A stretch of DNA of 64,000 bases from Ignavibacteriales bacterium (GTDB taxonomy: Bacteria; Bacteroidota; Ignavibacteria; Ignavibacteriales; SURF-24): NCBI GenBank assembly GCA_026390815.1, contig JAPLFH010000024.1:124001-188000 (forward strand), given 5' to 3'. The notes below the pieces were generated by a model, which had not been told where the DNA came from, ran no database searches, and saw only the letters and a program-made list of their open reading frames with translations. The position numbers and the translations under genes were made by a program. This document shows positions 26,917-35,943 of this stretch, piece by piece (position 1 is the stretch's first letter; every line of letters starts with the position of its first letter).

Positions 26917-28224
26917 TTAAAATACATGTCCCTTCTTAAATTGGATTATACTTACAACACTTAATAGTGCAGCAATTCCCAAAAGTATTCCAAGGTTTGG
27001 CAGGATTTCCAGGAAAGAAGCATTTCTCCAGAGTACTTGTAAAAAACCGTCAATGGTCCAGTAAACAAAAGTTAATTTACCAATGGACTGTATGAATGCC
27101 GGCATAAGAAAGGTTGGAAACCAGGCGCCGCCAATAGCGCTCATTCCTAAAATTAAAAATGTGCCCCATCCGTTTGCCTGTGCAGATGTTTTTGTGAATG
27201 CGGCTAAGATCATTCCAAATGATGTGCATGCAGTTGCCCCAGCAATAATTACTAAAAAAAGATTAACAACATTTGAAAAAATATCCAGCTTAAACATAAA
27301 TGAACCGGCAATAAACAGAACAAAAAGCTGAATTATGCCTAACGAAATATTGAAAATATATTTGCTCCATAAAATATGAACACGGGAAACCGGTGAGGTA
27401 AGAATTCGTAAAACAACCCCGCTTTTCTTATCATCAAATAGAGAAGATGCTGATGCACTTATGCTGAACAATAAGAACATCATTGCCCAACCGCCAACAC
27501 TTCGGGCAGCCCAGGGATTGGTTATATCCTTACCAACTAATTGTTCTTTTTCAAATTGAAGAATATTTGAAAAGAAGTTCTTTGAATCTCGCGAAGTATC
27601 GTTTGCAGTTGTTGCTGTATCATTTAAATTGGAATTTAATATCTCCGAAGCATCTACATTGAAATACTTGCTAACTACAATTGCCATTTCTTTGTTAAAA
27701 ACATTTCCTTTATCGTTGCCAAGATATTTTTTAGATTGCTGCTGCAGGCTTTTATTAAAAATAGAAGGCAATTCTTCCATCACGGTTTTTTGAAGCATAC
27801 CTTGAATCAATTGTATTTCTAAATCATTCTTCGGATCATAATAAAATTTTAATTTAAGAGCCGAGGAAGTATCGGTGTAAGCATCTTCCGGAATAACCAA
27901 TCCCGCAGAAGCATTTCCTTTTCTAACATAATCTTTAATAGAAGTAGTATCGAAATTAACTTTTTTCCCCGCATCGTTTGTAAATGATTTTATAAGAATA
28001 AAAGTTTTCATTGTGTCCAAAGTACGTTCAAGTTTTTTTGCAACCGGAGCAGTGCTCTTGTTAATAAAAGCAAGGTGAATTCCCTGTGGTTGAGAGCTTC
28101 CGCTGAATATTGATCCGAAGATGAATATTAAAAAAATGGGGACCAAAAAAGTAAGACTCATGCCAACCTTATCGTTCCAGAACAAACGATATTCTTTTTT
28201 TAGTAGTGATAATATGGCGCTCAA
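26917..28224 (-). CDS. ABC-2 type transporter permease
   Basis: 435 aa. One N-terminal membrane helix (LTFLVPIFLIFIFGSIF), an extended extracytoplasmic domain of about 200 residues, then five or so hydrophobic segments toward the C-terminus (WAMMFLLFSISASASSLF ... GILLGIAALLSVVSII). This is the NatB/YhgE-like ABC-2 layout. Its start overlaps the ATPase gene by four bases, so the two form one exporter. Substrate (ion, drug or lipid) unknown. Confidence 0.88.
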   Translation of the reverse strand: MSAILSLLKKEYRLFWNDKVGMSLTFLVPIFLIFIFGSIFSGSSQPQGIHLAFINKSTAPVAKKLERTLDTMKTFILIKSFTNDAGKKVNFDTTSIKDYVRKGNASAGLVIPEDAYTDTSSALKLKFYYDPKNDLEIQLIQGMLQKTVMEELPSIFNKSLQQQSKKYLGNDKGNVFNKEMAIVVSKYFNVDASEILNSNLNDTATTANDTSRDSKNFFSNILQFEKEQLVGKDITNPWAARSVGGWAMMFLLFSISASASSLFDDKKSGVVLRILTSPVSRVHILWSKYIFNISLGIIQLFVLFIAGSFMFKLDIFSNVVNLFLVIIAGATACTSFGMILAAFTKTSAQANGWGTFLILGMSAIGGAWFPTFLMPAFIQSIGKLTFVYWTIDGFLQVLWRNASFLEILPNLGILLGIAALLSVVSIIQFKKGHVF

Positions 28225-29138
28225 TCTCTTAACCTCCTTCCAGTCAAATGCAGGAACACAGCTTCGAGTGATGGTTTTTTTAATACGATTGATTGATATT
28301 CAATTCCACCTTTTTCCAGCTTGGCAAAAAATGAAGAAAGCACTAAACCGTCATTCGGTTTTAATTCAAAATAGTCCTGCTCATCTATCAGATCCCCAAA
28401 TTGTTTAAACAAATCAGTTTGGTGGATGGTAGTTTGGTTTTTATTAATCAGGATCGTTTGTTCATAGGGAAGCTTATGGATAAGTTCGCCAACGGAACCT
28501 TCGGCAATTATTTTACCCAGATCGATAATTGCTATTCTGCTGCAAAGTCGTTCGGCTTCTTCCATATAATGGGTTGTGTAAATAATCGTTTTACCCTGTT
28601 CATTCAAGTTAATCAGGAAATCGAAAATTGCGTTTCTTGATTGCGGATCGACACCAACAGTTGGTTCATCGCAAAGAAGAACAGTTGGATCATGTAAAAG
28701 GCTGGCGATCATATTTAGTCTGCGTTTCATTCCACCGGAAAAAGTTCTAACTTTATCTTTGCGGCGCTCATACAGTTCAACCGAGTTTAACCTGTCTTTA
28801 ATCTTTTCTTTTAGAATATTTTTGGGGATGTTAAAAAGACTGCCAAATATTTCCAGGTTCTCTTGCGCAGATATATCATCATATAATGCCAGAGATTGCG
28901 GCACCAATCCTATTGATTTCCGTAACTCTAAATTATCTATAGAAACTTTCTGATTGTTGATTGAAATTTCACCCGCATCAGGATTAAAATAACCCACCAA
29001 TAAATTCATCAATGTTGATTTACCGGCACCGTTGGGACCTATCAATCCAAAAAACTCTTTTTCTTTTATCTCAAGGGAAATATTATCCACTGCGGTGATT
29101 GTTGGAAATTTCTTTGTTACGCTTTTTATTTGAATCAT
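28221..29138 (-). CDS. ABC transporter ATP-binding protein (ABC-2 partner)
   Basis: 305 aa. Walker A GPNGAGKST, Q-loop GLVPQSLAL, signature FSGGMKRR, Walker B LLCDEPTVGVDP and switch His in YTTHYMEEAE are intact. The C-terminal ~90 residues form the extension typical of CcmA/DrrA-like exporters. First gene of a two-gene operon with the permease. Powers efflux or flippase activity at the inner membrane. Confidence 0.93.
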   Translation of the reverse strand: MIQIKSVTKKFPTITAVDNISLEIKEKEFFGLIGPNGAGKSTLMNLLVGYFNPDAGEISINNQKVSIDNLELRKSIGLVPQSLALYDDISAQENLEIFGSLFNIPKNILKEKIKDRLNSVELYERRKDKVRTFSGGMKRRLNMIASLLHDPTVLLCDEPTVGVDPQSRNAIFDFLINLNEQGKTIIYTTHYMEEAERLCSRIAIIDLGKIIAEGSVGELIHKLPYEQTILINKNQTTIHQTDLFKQFGDLIDEQDYFELKPNDGLVLSSFFAKLEKGGIEYQSIVLKKPSLEAVFLHLTGRRLRD

Positions 29139-29332
29139 ATTTTCCCAAATTTTTCTTTGTCTAAAATAATAAAAAAGTATTAATGAAAGATGATTATCAC
29201 TTAATATGACGAATGGTGTCTTACATTTGTTTCTCTTACAGAAATTGTTCCACTGCCAACTTGATTTATTATGGGATAATTGCTAAAATAAAGCAGAACT
29301 AATTTGGTCTTATTTATAAGGGCTAAACATTT

Positions 29333-29785
29333 ATGAATACGGTTAGAGAAATTCTTGAGATTAAAGGGAAAACAACTTTTTCTATTTCGCCCAACGTAAA
29401 AATTATAGATGCACTTAAATTAATGGCAGAAAAAGAGATTGGTGCTTTACTTGTGTGCGAAGGTGTGGAATTGGTTGGAATAATATCCGAGAGGGATTAC
29501 GCAAGAAAAGTTGCCTTGTTAGGAAAATCATCCAGGGAAACATCTGTAAATGAAATTATGTCTGCCGATGTTTTGTATATCAACATAGACCAAACAATAG
29601 AAGAATGCATGGCGCTAATGACTAATAAACGAGTCCGGCATCTTCCTGTTTTACAAGACGAAAAATTGTGTGGTATAATTTCTATTGGAGATGTGGTGAA
29701 AGCACTAATTGATAAAAAAGAATTTATGATAGATCAGTTGGTTCACTATATAAAAGGAGCTCCATCAATTACAAATAATGGATAA
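29333..29785 (+). CDS. CBS-domain pair protein
   Basis: 150 aa consisting of two CBS repeats (about 8-65 and 72-130), with the typical IGALLVCEGVELVGIISERDYARK and RVRHLPVLQ...CGIISIGDVVKALI patterns split across them. Stand-alone CBS pairs bind adenine nucleotides and often tune enzymes or channels. No effector domain. Target unknown. Located 240 bases before carA, with a terminator in between, so probably separate. Confidence 0.9.
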   Translation: MNTVREILEIKGKTTFSISPNVKIIDALKLMAEKEIGALLVCEGVELVGIISERDYARKVALLGKSSRETSVNEIMSADVLYINIDQTIEECMALMTNKRVRHLPVLQDEKLCGIISIGDVVKALIDKKEFMIDQLVHYIKGAPSITNNG

Positions 29786-29992
29786 GATTTCAGGAATGTT
29801 CATTTGATTGCAGGATTTTTGTGGGTTCGGTTGTGTTGTTTTACTTTATTCTTTAAATTTGAAACCAGAAATTATGAATTAAAACTAAAAGGCAATTAAA
29901 AATTTTATTGAAAAATAATACTTTATCAGTAAATAAATTAAAGAAGAGAAAAATACCGTTCTCCACAGGAGAAATAATTATTATATTTTAAC

Positions 29993-30019
29993 AGCCACTC
30001 TTAGAGTGGCTATTTTTTT
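29993..30019 (+). terminator. Strong terminator directly before carA
   Basis: AGCCACTC/GAGTGGCT (8 bp, loop TTA) followed by ATTTTTTTATTT. It ends only about ten bases before the carA start. A second hairpin, TTCTCC/GGAGAA (29959-29973), precedes it. Either it ends the CBS transcript or it attenuates carA expression from a promoter within 29786-29950. Confidence 0.85.
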
Positions 30020-30028
30020 ATTTAGGAA

Positions 30029-31105
30029 ATGAATGTGAACAACATTAAAGCAAAACTAATTTTGAAAGACGGCTCGGAATTTCCCGGCTATTCCTTTGGT
30101 TATACCAAAAACACAAATGGCGAGGTTGTCTTTAATACCGGAATGGTTGGATATCCGGAAACTATGACGGATCCTTCTTACCGAGGACAAATACTCGTGT
30201 GTACTTATCCGCTTATTGGTAACTATGGAGTACCAGGGGACGAAAGAGAAAATGATCTTGCGAAAAATTTTGAATCTGAAGAAATTCATGTCCGGGCTTT
30301 GATAGTCTCGGATTATTCCTTTGATTATTCACATTGGAATGCAAAAAAATCTTTAAAAGATTGGATGATAGAAAAAATGATTCCGGGGATTTATGGTATT
30401 GATACACGCCAGCTAACAAGGAAGCTCCGGGAAGAAGGAACAATGCCCGGTAAAATTATTTTTGATGACGAAAATGAAATTAGTTTTGAAGATCCGAATC
30501 AAAATGATTTAGTAAGTGAGGTTAGCGTAAAAGAGCCGATTGAATATTCCAAAGGTAAGAAAAAAATTGTGGTTGTTGATTGTGGCACCAAGAACAATAT
30601 TCTTCAAGCTTTCCTTGGTAGAAAAATTTCTATTTTGCGTGTTCCTTATAACTATGATTTTTCCAAAGAAAAAGTTGATGGAATTGTAATTTCGAATGGA
30701 CCAGGCGATCCAAAAATATGTAAGACAACGATAGAAAATACAAAACGGGCAATCGAAAACAACATTCCGATTTTAGGAATTTGCCTTGGCAGTCAAATAC
30801 TTGCTCTTGCTGCAGGTGCAGACACGTATAAATTAAAATATGGGCATCGTGGACACAACCAGCCGTGCAATGAATCCGGCACAAAACGATGTTATATTAC
30901 TTCGCAAAACCATGGATACGCAATTAAAACAGAAACTCTGCCGGAAGATTGGCGTGAATGGTTTATAAACGATAACGATGGTACAAACGAAGGCATCATT
31001 CATATTTCAAAACCAATCTTTGGTGCACAGTTCCATCCCGAAGCATCGCCGGGTCCCGATGATACAGAATTTATTTTCGATATGTTCGTGAGGTCTATAA
31101 AGTAG
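30029..31105 (+). CDS. carA: Carbamoyl-phosphate synthase small (glutaminase) subunit
   Basis: 358 aa class I glutamine amidotransferase. The nucleophile is Cys252 (GICLGSQ), with His336 and Glu338 (AQFHPEASPGP); the N-terminal CPSase small-chain domain has YPETMTDPSYRGQI and GIDTRQLT. It supplies ammonia to CarB for carbamoyl phosphate used in arginine and pyrimidine synthesis. ATG at 30029 has a very close AGGA; GTG two codons on (30035) has better spacing, so either may be used. First gene of the arginine block, preceded by a terminator-like hairpin. Confidence 0.96.
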   Translation: MNVNNIKAKLILKDGSEFPGYSFGYTKNTNGEVVFNTGMVGYPETMTDPSYRGQILVCTYPLIGNYGVPGDERENDLAKNFESEEIHVRALIVSDYSFDYSHWNAKKSLKDWMIEKMIPGIYGIDTRQLTRKLREEGTMPGKIIFDDENEISFEDPNQNDLVSEVSVKEPIEYSKGKKKIVVVDCGTKNNILQAFLGRKISILRVPYNYDFSKEKVDGIVISNGPGDPKICKTTIENTKRAIENNIPILGICLGSQILALAAGADTYKLKYGHRGHNQPCNESGTKRCYITSQNHGYAIKTETLPEDWREWFINDNDGTNEGIIHISKPIFGAQFHPEASPGPDDTEFIFDMFVRSIK

Positions 31106-31165
31106 CCTCGCCTTTATCCCCGCTCCTTCCTACTGGTAGGTAAGCCCAAGGAGAGGGGAAAGAAT
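31103..31165 (-). repeat. Palindromic repeat, left copy in carA-carB spacer (with a nested hairpin)
   Basis: Begins at the carA stop (TAGCCTCGCC). CCCC + CTCCTT (31118-31128) pairs with AAGGAG + GGGG (31148-31158); the loop holds an extra perfect palindrome CCTACTGGTAGG (31129-31140). It is an inverted relative of the copy before carB and of the argH copies. The extra palindrome looks like one repeat inserted in another. Confidence 0.65.
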
Positions 31166-31340
31166 ATGCAGAGGTTAATTCTAAAATAAATATTGTAAAT
31201 AACTAAATGCTAAAATTTTGATCTTCAAAATTCCTTGTTCGAAATTTGGTGTTCATTATAGCTGAATTCTCTTCTATTTATTCCTCTTGCAAGAAGCAGA
31301 AAAAAAAATAGAGATGAATAAAGCAGAAATTTTAAATGAT

Positions 31341-31384
31341 ATATTAATTCCCTCTTCCTTTGGGAGAGGGTTGGGAGTGGGCTA
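31341..31384 (+). repeat. Palindromic repeat, right copy, providing the carB ribosome site
   Basis: CCCTCTTCC pairs with GGGAGAGGG around TTT (31350-31370), followed by TTGGGAGTGGGCTA and the carB ATG. The GGAG at 31374-31377 inside the repeat is the only Shine-Dalgarno-like sequence at proper distance from carB. Confidence 0.7.
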
Positions 31385-34300
31385 ATGATAAAAAAAAGAA
31401 AAGCCAACAAAGTTTTAATTCTTGGTTCCGGTGCACTTCAAATTGGGCAAGCAGGCGAATTTGATTATTCCGGCAGTCAGGCAATAAAAGCACTTAAGGA
31501 AGATGGGATAACAACCATATTAATAAATCCAAATATTGCTACAATCCAAACCTCGGAAGATTTTGCCGATAAGGTTTATTTCCTCCCGATCAAAACTAAT
31601 TTTGTAGAGAAGGTGATTGAAAAAGAAAAACCGGATAATATTCTGCTAAGCTTTGGTGGTCAAACAGCGCTAAACGTTGGAGTCGATCTTTACAAAAAAG
31701 GAATTCTTCAGAAACATAATGTTAACGTTCTGGGTACATCGGTAGAAGCAATTATGAATACCGAAGACCGGCTTCTCTTCAATAATAAAGTTACGGAGGT
31801 TGGACTAAAAGTAGCCAAAAGCAAAACTGTAAATTCGCTTGAAGAAATTGATGCGGCTGCAAATGAAATTGGTTTTCCATTGATGGTTCGGATTGCGTAT
31901 GCACTCGGTGGTCTTGGCTCTGGCATTGTGAAGGATAAAACCGAATTGCTTGATAAAGCAAAGCGTGCATTCTCATTTACGAATCAAATTCTTTTGGAAG
32001 AGTCTCTCTACGGCTGGAAAGAAGTTGAGTATGAAATTGTACGCGATCGATTTAATAATTGCATAACAGTGTGTTCGATGGAGAATGTCGATCCGATGGG
32101 AATCCACACCGGCGACAGCATTGTTGTTGCTCCGGTTCAAACGCTTTCCGCAAAAGAAAACTTTATGCTTCGCTCAATCGGAATTAAATTAATCCGTCAT
32201 CTTGGAATAATTGGTGAGTGCAACATTCAGTACGCACTCGATCCACATTCTGATGATTACAGAATAATAGAAGTGAACGCACGGTTAAGCCGGAGTTCAG
32301 CGCTTGCGTCTAAAGCAACCGGTTATCCGCTTGCATTCATTGCTACAAAATTAGCTCTCGGTTATGCTTTGAATGAAGTTGAAAATATTATTACGCAAGA
32401 AACTTCTGCCTGTTTTGAACCGGCACTTGATTATATCACACTTAAGTACCCACGCTGGGATTTGCAGAAATTCAGCCAGGTAAGTACATTACTCGGAAGT
32501 GAAATGAAATCCGTTGGTGAAGTAATGTCCATCGGAAGAAGTTTTGAAGAAGTTATGCAAAAAGCAATTCGCATGCTTGATGTTGGCATGAACGGATTTG
32601 TTTGCAATGAAATTGAATTAACTTCATTTGGTGGCATTGAAGAAGCGATTGAAAAACCCACAGATAAAAGAATGTTTGCAATTGCCCAGGCGATACGTTC
32701 GGGAATTACCGTTGAAAGAATTCATGAACTTTCCAAAATTGATAAATGGTTTTTATATAAGCTTAAGAATATTGTTGAATCAGAAAAAGAGTTGATGGAA
32801 TGCAGAACTGAAAACATCCCGGAAGAACTATTCCGTAAAGCTAAGAAGCAAGGATTTTCTGATAAGCAAATTGGATTGATCTTTAAAACCAACGAAAAAA
32901 ATATCCGTGAAAAAAGGAAGGAATTGAATATCATTCCTTTCGTAAAGCAAATTGATACTTTGGCGGCGGAATTCCCCGCCAAAACAAATTATCTTTATCT
33001 TACTTATAACGGCAGCGAAGATGACATTGTTCAGGGTGAAAGCGACCAGATTGTTGTGCTTGGCAGTGGAGCATATAGAATTGGTTCCTCTGTTGAGTTC
33101 GACTGGTGCTGCGTAAATTCCGTTCAAACGCTTAACAACTTAGAATATAAAACAATAATGATTAACTGCAATCCGGAAACAGTTAGCACTGATTATGATA
33201 TTTGTGATAAACTTTATTTTGAAGAGCTGACTTATGAGCGGGTGATGGATATTTATGAAAAAGAAAATCCGATGGGAATTATTGTTTCGATGGGAGGGCA
33301 AACTCCAAATAACCTTGCAATGAAGCTGCATAATTCTGGTGTTCGAATTTTAGGAACATCACCTTTACAAATCGATAATGCAGAAAATCGCCATAAGTTT
33401 TCTAAAATTCTTGATGAACTAAAGATCGACCAGCCGGATTGGAAAGAACTAACAAGTTTGAAAGAAGCAAAAGAGTTTTCTGTACGCGTTGGTTACCCGG
33501 TTTTAATCCGCCCAAGTTATGTACTAAGCGGCGCTTCCATGAGCATTGTTCTAAATGAAGATGAGTTAGAATTCTATCTTAATAAAGCATCGCTTATAAG
33601 TAAAGATTATCCTGTAGTAATTAGTAAGTTTATTACAGAAGCAAGGGAAATTGAAGCTGATGCTGTTGGAGATAATGGTGAGTTATTTTGTTATGCAATT
33701 TCTGAACATGTAGAAAACGCCGGAGTTCATTCTGGTGATGCTACGTTGGTTTTACCGCCGCAGCGGACTTACTTGGAAACTATGCGCAGAGTGAAAATTA
33801 TTACTAAAGAAATCGCTGCTGCTTTGAAAATAACCGGTCCATTCAACATCCAGTTTATTGCTAAGGATAATGATGTAAAAGTAATTGAGTGTAACCTGCG
33901 TGCTTCACGAAGTTTTCCATTTGTTTCTAAAGTTTTAAAAATAAATTTTATTGATATTGCTACTCGGTTAATGATGGGGGAAAAAGTAAACAGGATTGAT
34001 AAATCATCGTTTGATTTAGATTATGTTGGCGTTAAAGCGCCCCAGTTTTCTTTTACAAGATTAAAAGGATCCGATCCGGTTCTTGGAGTTGAAATGTCTT
34101 CCACGGGCGAAGTTGCCTGCATTGGAGATGATTTTAATGAAGCGTTTTTGAAAAGCTGTCTTTCAACTGGATTTAAAATTCCTAAAAAAGCAATCCTGCT
34201 TTCTACCGGAACACCAAAGGATAAAGCAGAATTTCTGGAAGGAGCAAGAATTCTTTATGAAAAAGGTTTGAAATTTTACGCAACTAAAGGAACAGCTGAT

Positions 34301-34588
34301 TATTTACAAGGCAATGGTATGGAAGCGGAAGTGCTTTACTGGCCATTCGATAATTTAGAACCAAACATTATGACTTACCTTTCCGAAGGCAAAATCGATC
34401 TTGTTGTAAACATTCCCAAGAGTGCTGAGAAGGCAGAATTAGAAAATGATTACCTGATCCGGCGGAAATCTGTTGATATGAATATTCCGCTTATTACCAA
34501 CATCCAGTTTGCAAAACGGTTTGCAAAATCTCTTGGACTCTATTCCTCTGGCAGCTTAAAAATAAAAAGCTGGGATGAATATAGTTGA
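31385..34588 (+). CDS. carB: Carbamoyl-phosphate synthase large subunit
   Basis: 1067 aa, the usual length. Two homologous ATP-grasp halves: the first begins VLILGSGALQIGQAGEFDYSG, the second (about residue 556) IVVLGSGAYRIGSSVEFDWC. Acceptor and ATP-site motifs VEYEIVRD, VNARLSRSSALASKATGYP and, in half two, ECNLRASRSFPFVSK are intact. The C-terminal MGS-like allosteric domain follows. Makes carbamoyl phosphate from bicarbonate, ammonia and two ATP. Translation appears to depend on a Shine-Dalgarno within the repeat upstream. Confidence 0.97.
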   Translation: MIKKRKANKVLILGSGALQIGQAGEFDYSGSQAIKALKEDGITTILINPNIATIQTSEDFADKVYFLPIKTNFVEKVIEKEKPDNILLSFGGQTALNVGVDLYKKGILQKHNVNVLGTSVEAIMNTEDRLLFNNKVTEVGLKVAKSKTVNSLEEIDAAANEIGFPLMVRIAYALGGLGSGIVKDKTELLDKAKRAFSFTNQILLEESLYGWKEVEYEIVRDRFNNCITVCSMENVDPMGIHTGDSIVVAPVQTLSAKENFMLRSIGIKLIRHLGIIGECNIQYALDPHSDDYRIIEVNARLSRSSALASKATGYPLAFIATKLALGYALNEVENIITQETSACFEPALDYITLKYPRWDLQKFSQVSTLLGSEMKSVGEVMSIGRSFEEVMQKAIRMLDVGMNGFVCNEIELTSFGGIEEAIEKPTDKRMFAIAQAIRSGITVERIHELSKIDKWFLYKLKNIVESEKELMECRTENIPEELFRKAKKQGFSDKQIGLIFKTNEKNIREKRKELNIIPFVKQIDTLAAEFPAKTNYLYLTYNGSEDDIVQGESDQIVVLGSGAYRIGSSVEFDWCCVNSVQTLNNLEYKTIMINCNPETVSTDYDICDKLYFEELTYERVMDIYEKENPMGIIVSMGGQTPNNLAMKLHNSGVRILGTSPLQIDNAENRHKFSKILDELKIDQPDWKELTSLKEAKEFSVRVGYPVLIRPSYVLSGASMSIVLNEDELEFYLNKASLISKDYPVVISKFITEAREIEADAVGDNGELFCYAISEHVENAGVHSGDATLVLPPQRTYLETMRRVKIITKEIAAALKITGPFNIQFIAKDNDVKVIECNLRASRSFPFVSKVLKINFIDIATRLMMGEKVNRIDKSSFDLDYVGVKAPQFSFTRLKGSDPVLGVEMSSTGEVACIGDDFNEAFLKSCLSTGFKIPKKAILLSTGTPKDKAEFLEGARILYEKGLKFYATKGTADYLQGNGMEAEVLYWPFDNLEPNIMTYLSEGKIDLVVNIPKSAEKAELENDYLIRRKSVDMNIPLITNIQFAKRFAKSLGLYSSGSLKIKSWDEYS

Positions 34589-34623
34589 TAGTAATTTGAG
34601 GATTTCGGAATAAGAAAATAACA

Positions 34624-34692
34624 GATCCAAATAAAACTGGATATTATTCCACCGGAGAGGAATCCAATCCAGAATATTTAAATTTTCTGGAT
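34624..34692 (+). promoter_or_regulatory. Mutually exclusive hairpins in the carB-argC spacer
   Basis: Four short complementary segments alternate: ATCCA (34625-34629), CTGGAT (34637-34642), ATCCAG (34667-34672) and CTGGAT (34687-34692). The second and third can pair, strengthened by ATTCC/GGAAT inside; alternatively the third and fourth pair as ATCCAGAA/TTCTGGAT. This is the logic of an attenuator, though no T-run follows the last stem. The rest of 34589-34908 has a CCCC-GCTT-GGGG mini-hairpin near 34832 and otherwise nothing I can name. Confidence 0.35.
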
Positions 34693-34908
34693 ATAAATCC
34701 CCTTTAACTCTTGACAAACTTTCCTTCATGATTTATCTTTGAATCAAATGAAAAACAAATTTTCACATATAAAAATTATTGAGTCAGCTTTTTCTTCGTA
34801 TAAAAGTCTTAACAGCTTACGTCCTCGCCGCCCCCGCTTGGGGTAATACATCATTTTAAAAACATATTTAATTAATTCAGTTTTCAATTTTAGTAAGGAG
34901 TCTAAAAA

Positions 34909-35943
34909 ATGATTTCGGTTGGAATTATTGGCGGCAGCGGTTATACGGGTAAAAAGTTAATTCAATTTTGTAACAATCATCCTTTTGTTGATGGGTTTGA
35001 AGTTTACGGAAATATAACCGCAGGCGAAAATATAAGCACAGTCTTTCCGGAAATGTCCGGGTGGGTTGATGATAAAACAATTAAATCTGTTGGCGATCTT
35101 TCACTTGAACATGATTTATACTTTACCGCTTTACCGCATGGCGAAGCTTTAAACTACATTCCATTCTTAATTAATCAGGGCAAAAAAGTTATTGATCTTG
35201 GCGGAGATTACCGACTTGATATGGAAGAGATTTATACAAACTGGTATAAAATTAAACATTCATCTCCATATCTGCTTAAAAATAAAATTTATGGACTTGC
35301 AGATTTTTCCGACACAGATTATTCCGGATATGATTTGGTTGCCAATCCTGGATGTTATCCAACAGCCGCATTACTTTCGCTACTTCCGCTTGCATCAAAT
35401 TTCAGTGAAGAAATATTATCAGTTAGTACAGTTGCTTATTCAGGAACCAGCGGAGCAGGTAAATCCGCTAAAACTGATTTGCTAATGTCTGAAATGGATG
35501 GCAACGTTAGAGCGTATAACGTTAATCAACACAGGCACCAACCGGAAATTTTGCAGGAGTTGCACAAAGCAGGATTCAACTCACCATTTTCCTTTACAAC
35601 ACACTTGCTTCCTGTTGCTGTTGGAATTTACTCTACTACATCAATTCATTTGAAGAGCAAAATAAGTGAAAACGATTTGAACCAGGCTTTCAAAGAGTCA
35701 TATGGCAGTTCATTTTTTGTACGATTGAGAAACACTCCACCGAATTTAGGCTGGGTAACAGGAACAAACTTTTGCGATATAAATGTAGCGGTAAAGGACA
35801 AAACAGTAATCCTCACTTCCGCAATTGATAATTTAATTAAAGGCGCTGCCGGGCAGGCAATTCAAAATATGAATAAACTATTTGATTGGGATGAGAAACT
35901 TGGAATATTAAATAAAGGAGTTAAAGATGTATCAGTTTATTGA
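34909..35943 (+). CDS. argC: N-acetyl-gamma-glutamyl-phosphate reductase
   Basis: 344 aa. N-terminal NADP-binding GIIGGSGYTGKKLIQF and the active-site Cys in VANPGCYPTAA are present, with HRHQPEI later. Third step of arginine synthesis: reduces N-acetylglutamyl phosphate to the semialdehyde. Strong TAAGGAG ribosome site. Its 3' end overlaps argJ by 17 bases. Confidence 0.96.
   Translation: MISVGIIGGSGYTGKKLIQFCNNHPFVDGFEVYGNITAGENISTVFPEMSGWVDDKTIKSVGDLSLEHDLYFTALPHGEALNYIPFLINQGKKVIDLGGDYRLDMEEIYTNWYKIKHSSPYLLKNKIYGLADFSDTDYSGYDLVANPGCYPTAALLSLLPLASNFSEEILSVSTVAYSGTSGAGKSAKTDLLMSEMDGNVRAYNVNQHRHQPEILQELHKAGFNSPFSFTTHLLPVAVGIYSTTSIHLKSKISENDLNQAFKESYGSSFFVRLRNTPPNLGWVTGTNFCDINVAVKDKTVILTSAIDNLIKGAAGQAIQNMNKLFDWDEKLGILNKGVKDVSVY

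Noticed and set aside
26904-26944. AAGGGACA/TGTCCCTT inverted repeat as a terminator
   Set aside because: It overlaps the coding end of the ABC permease and is not followed by T residues in that direction.
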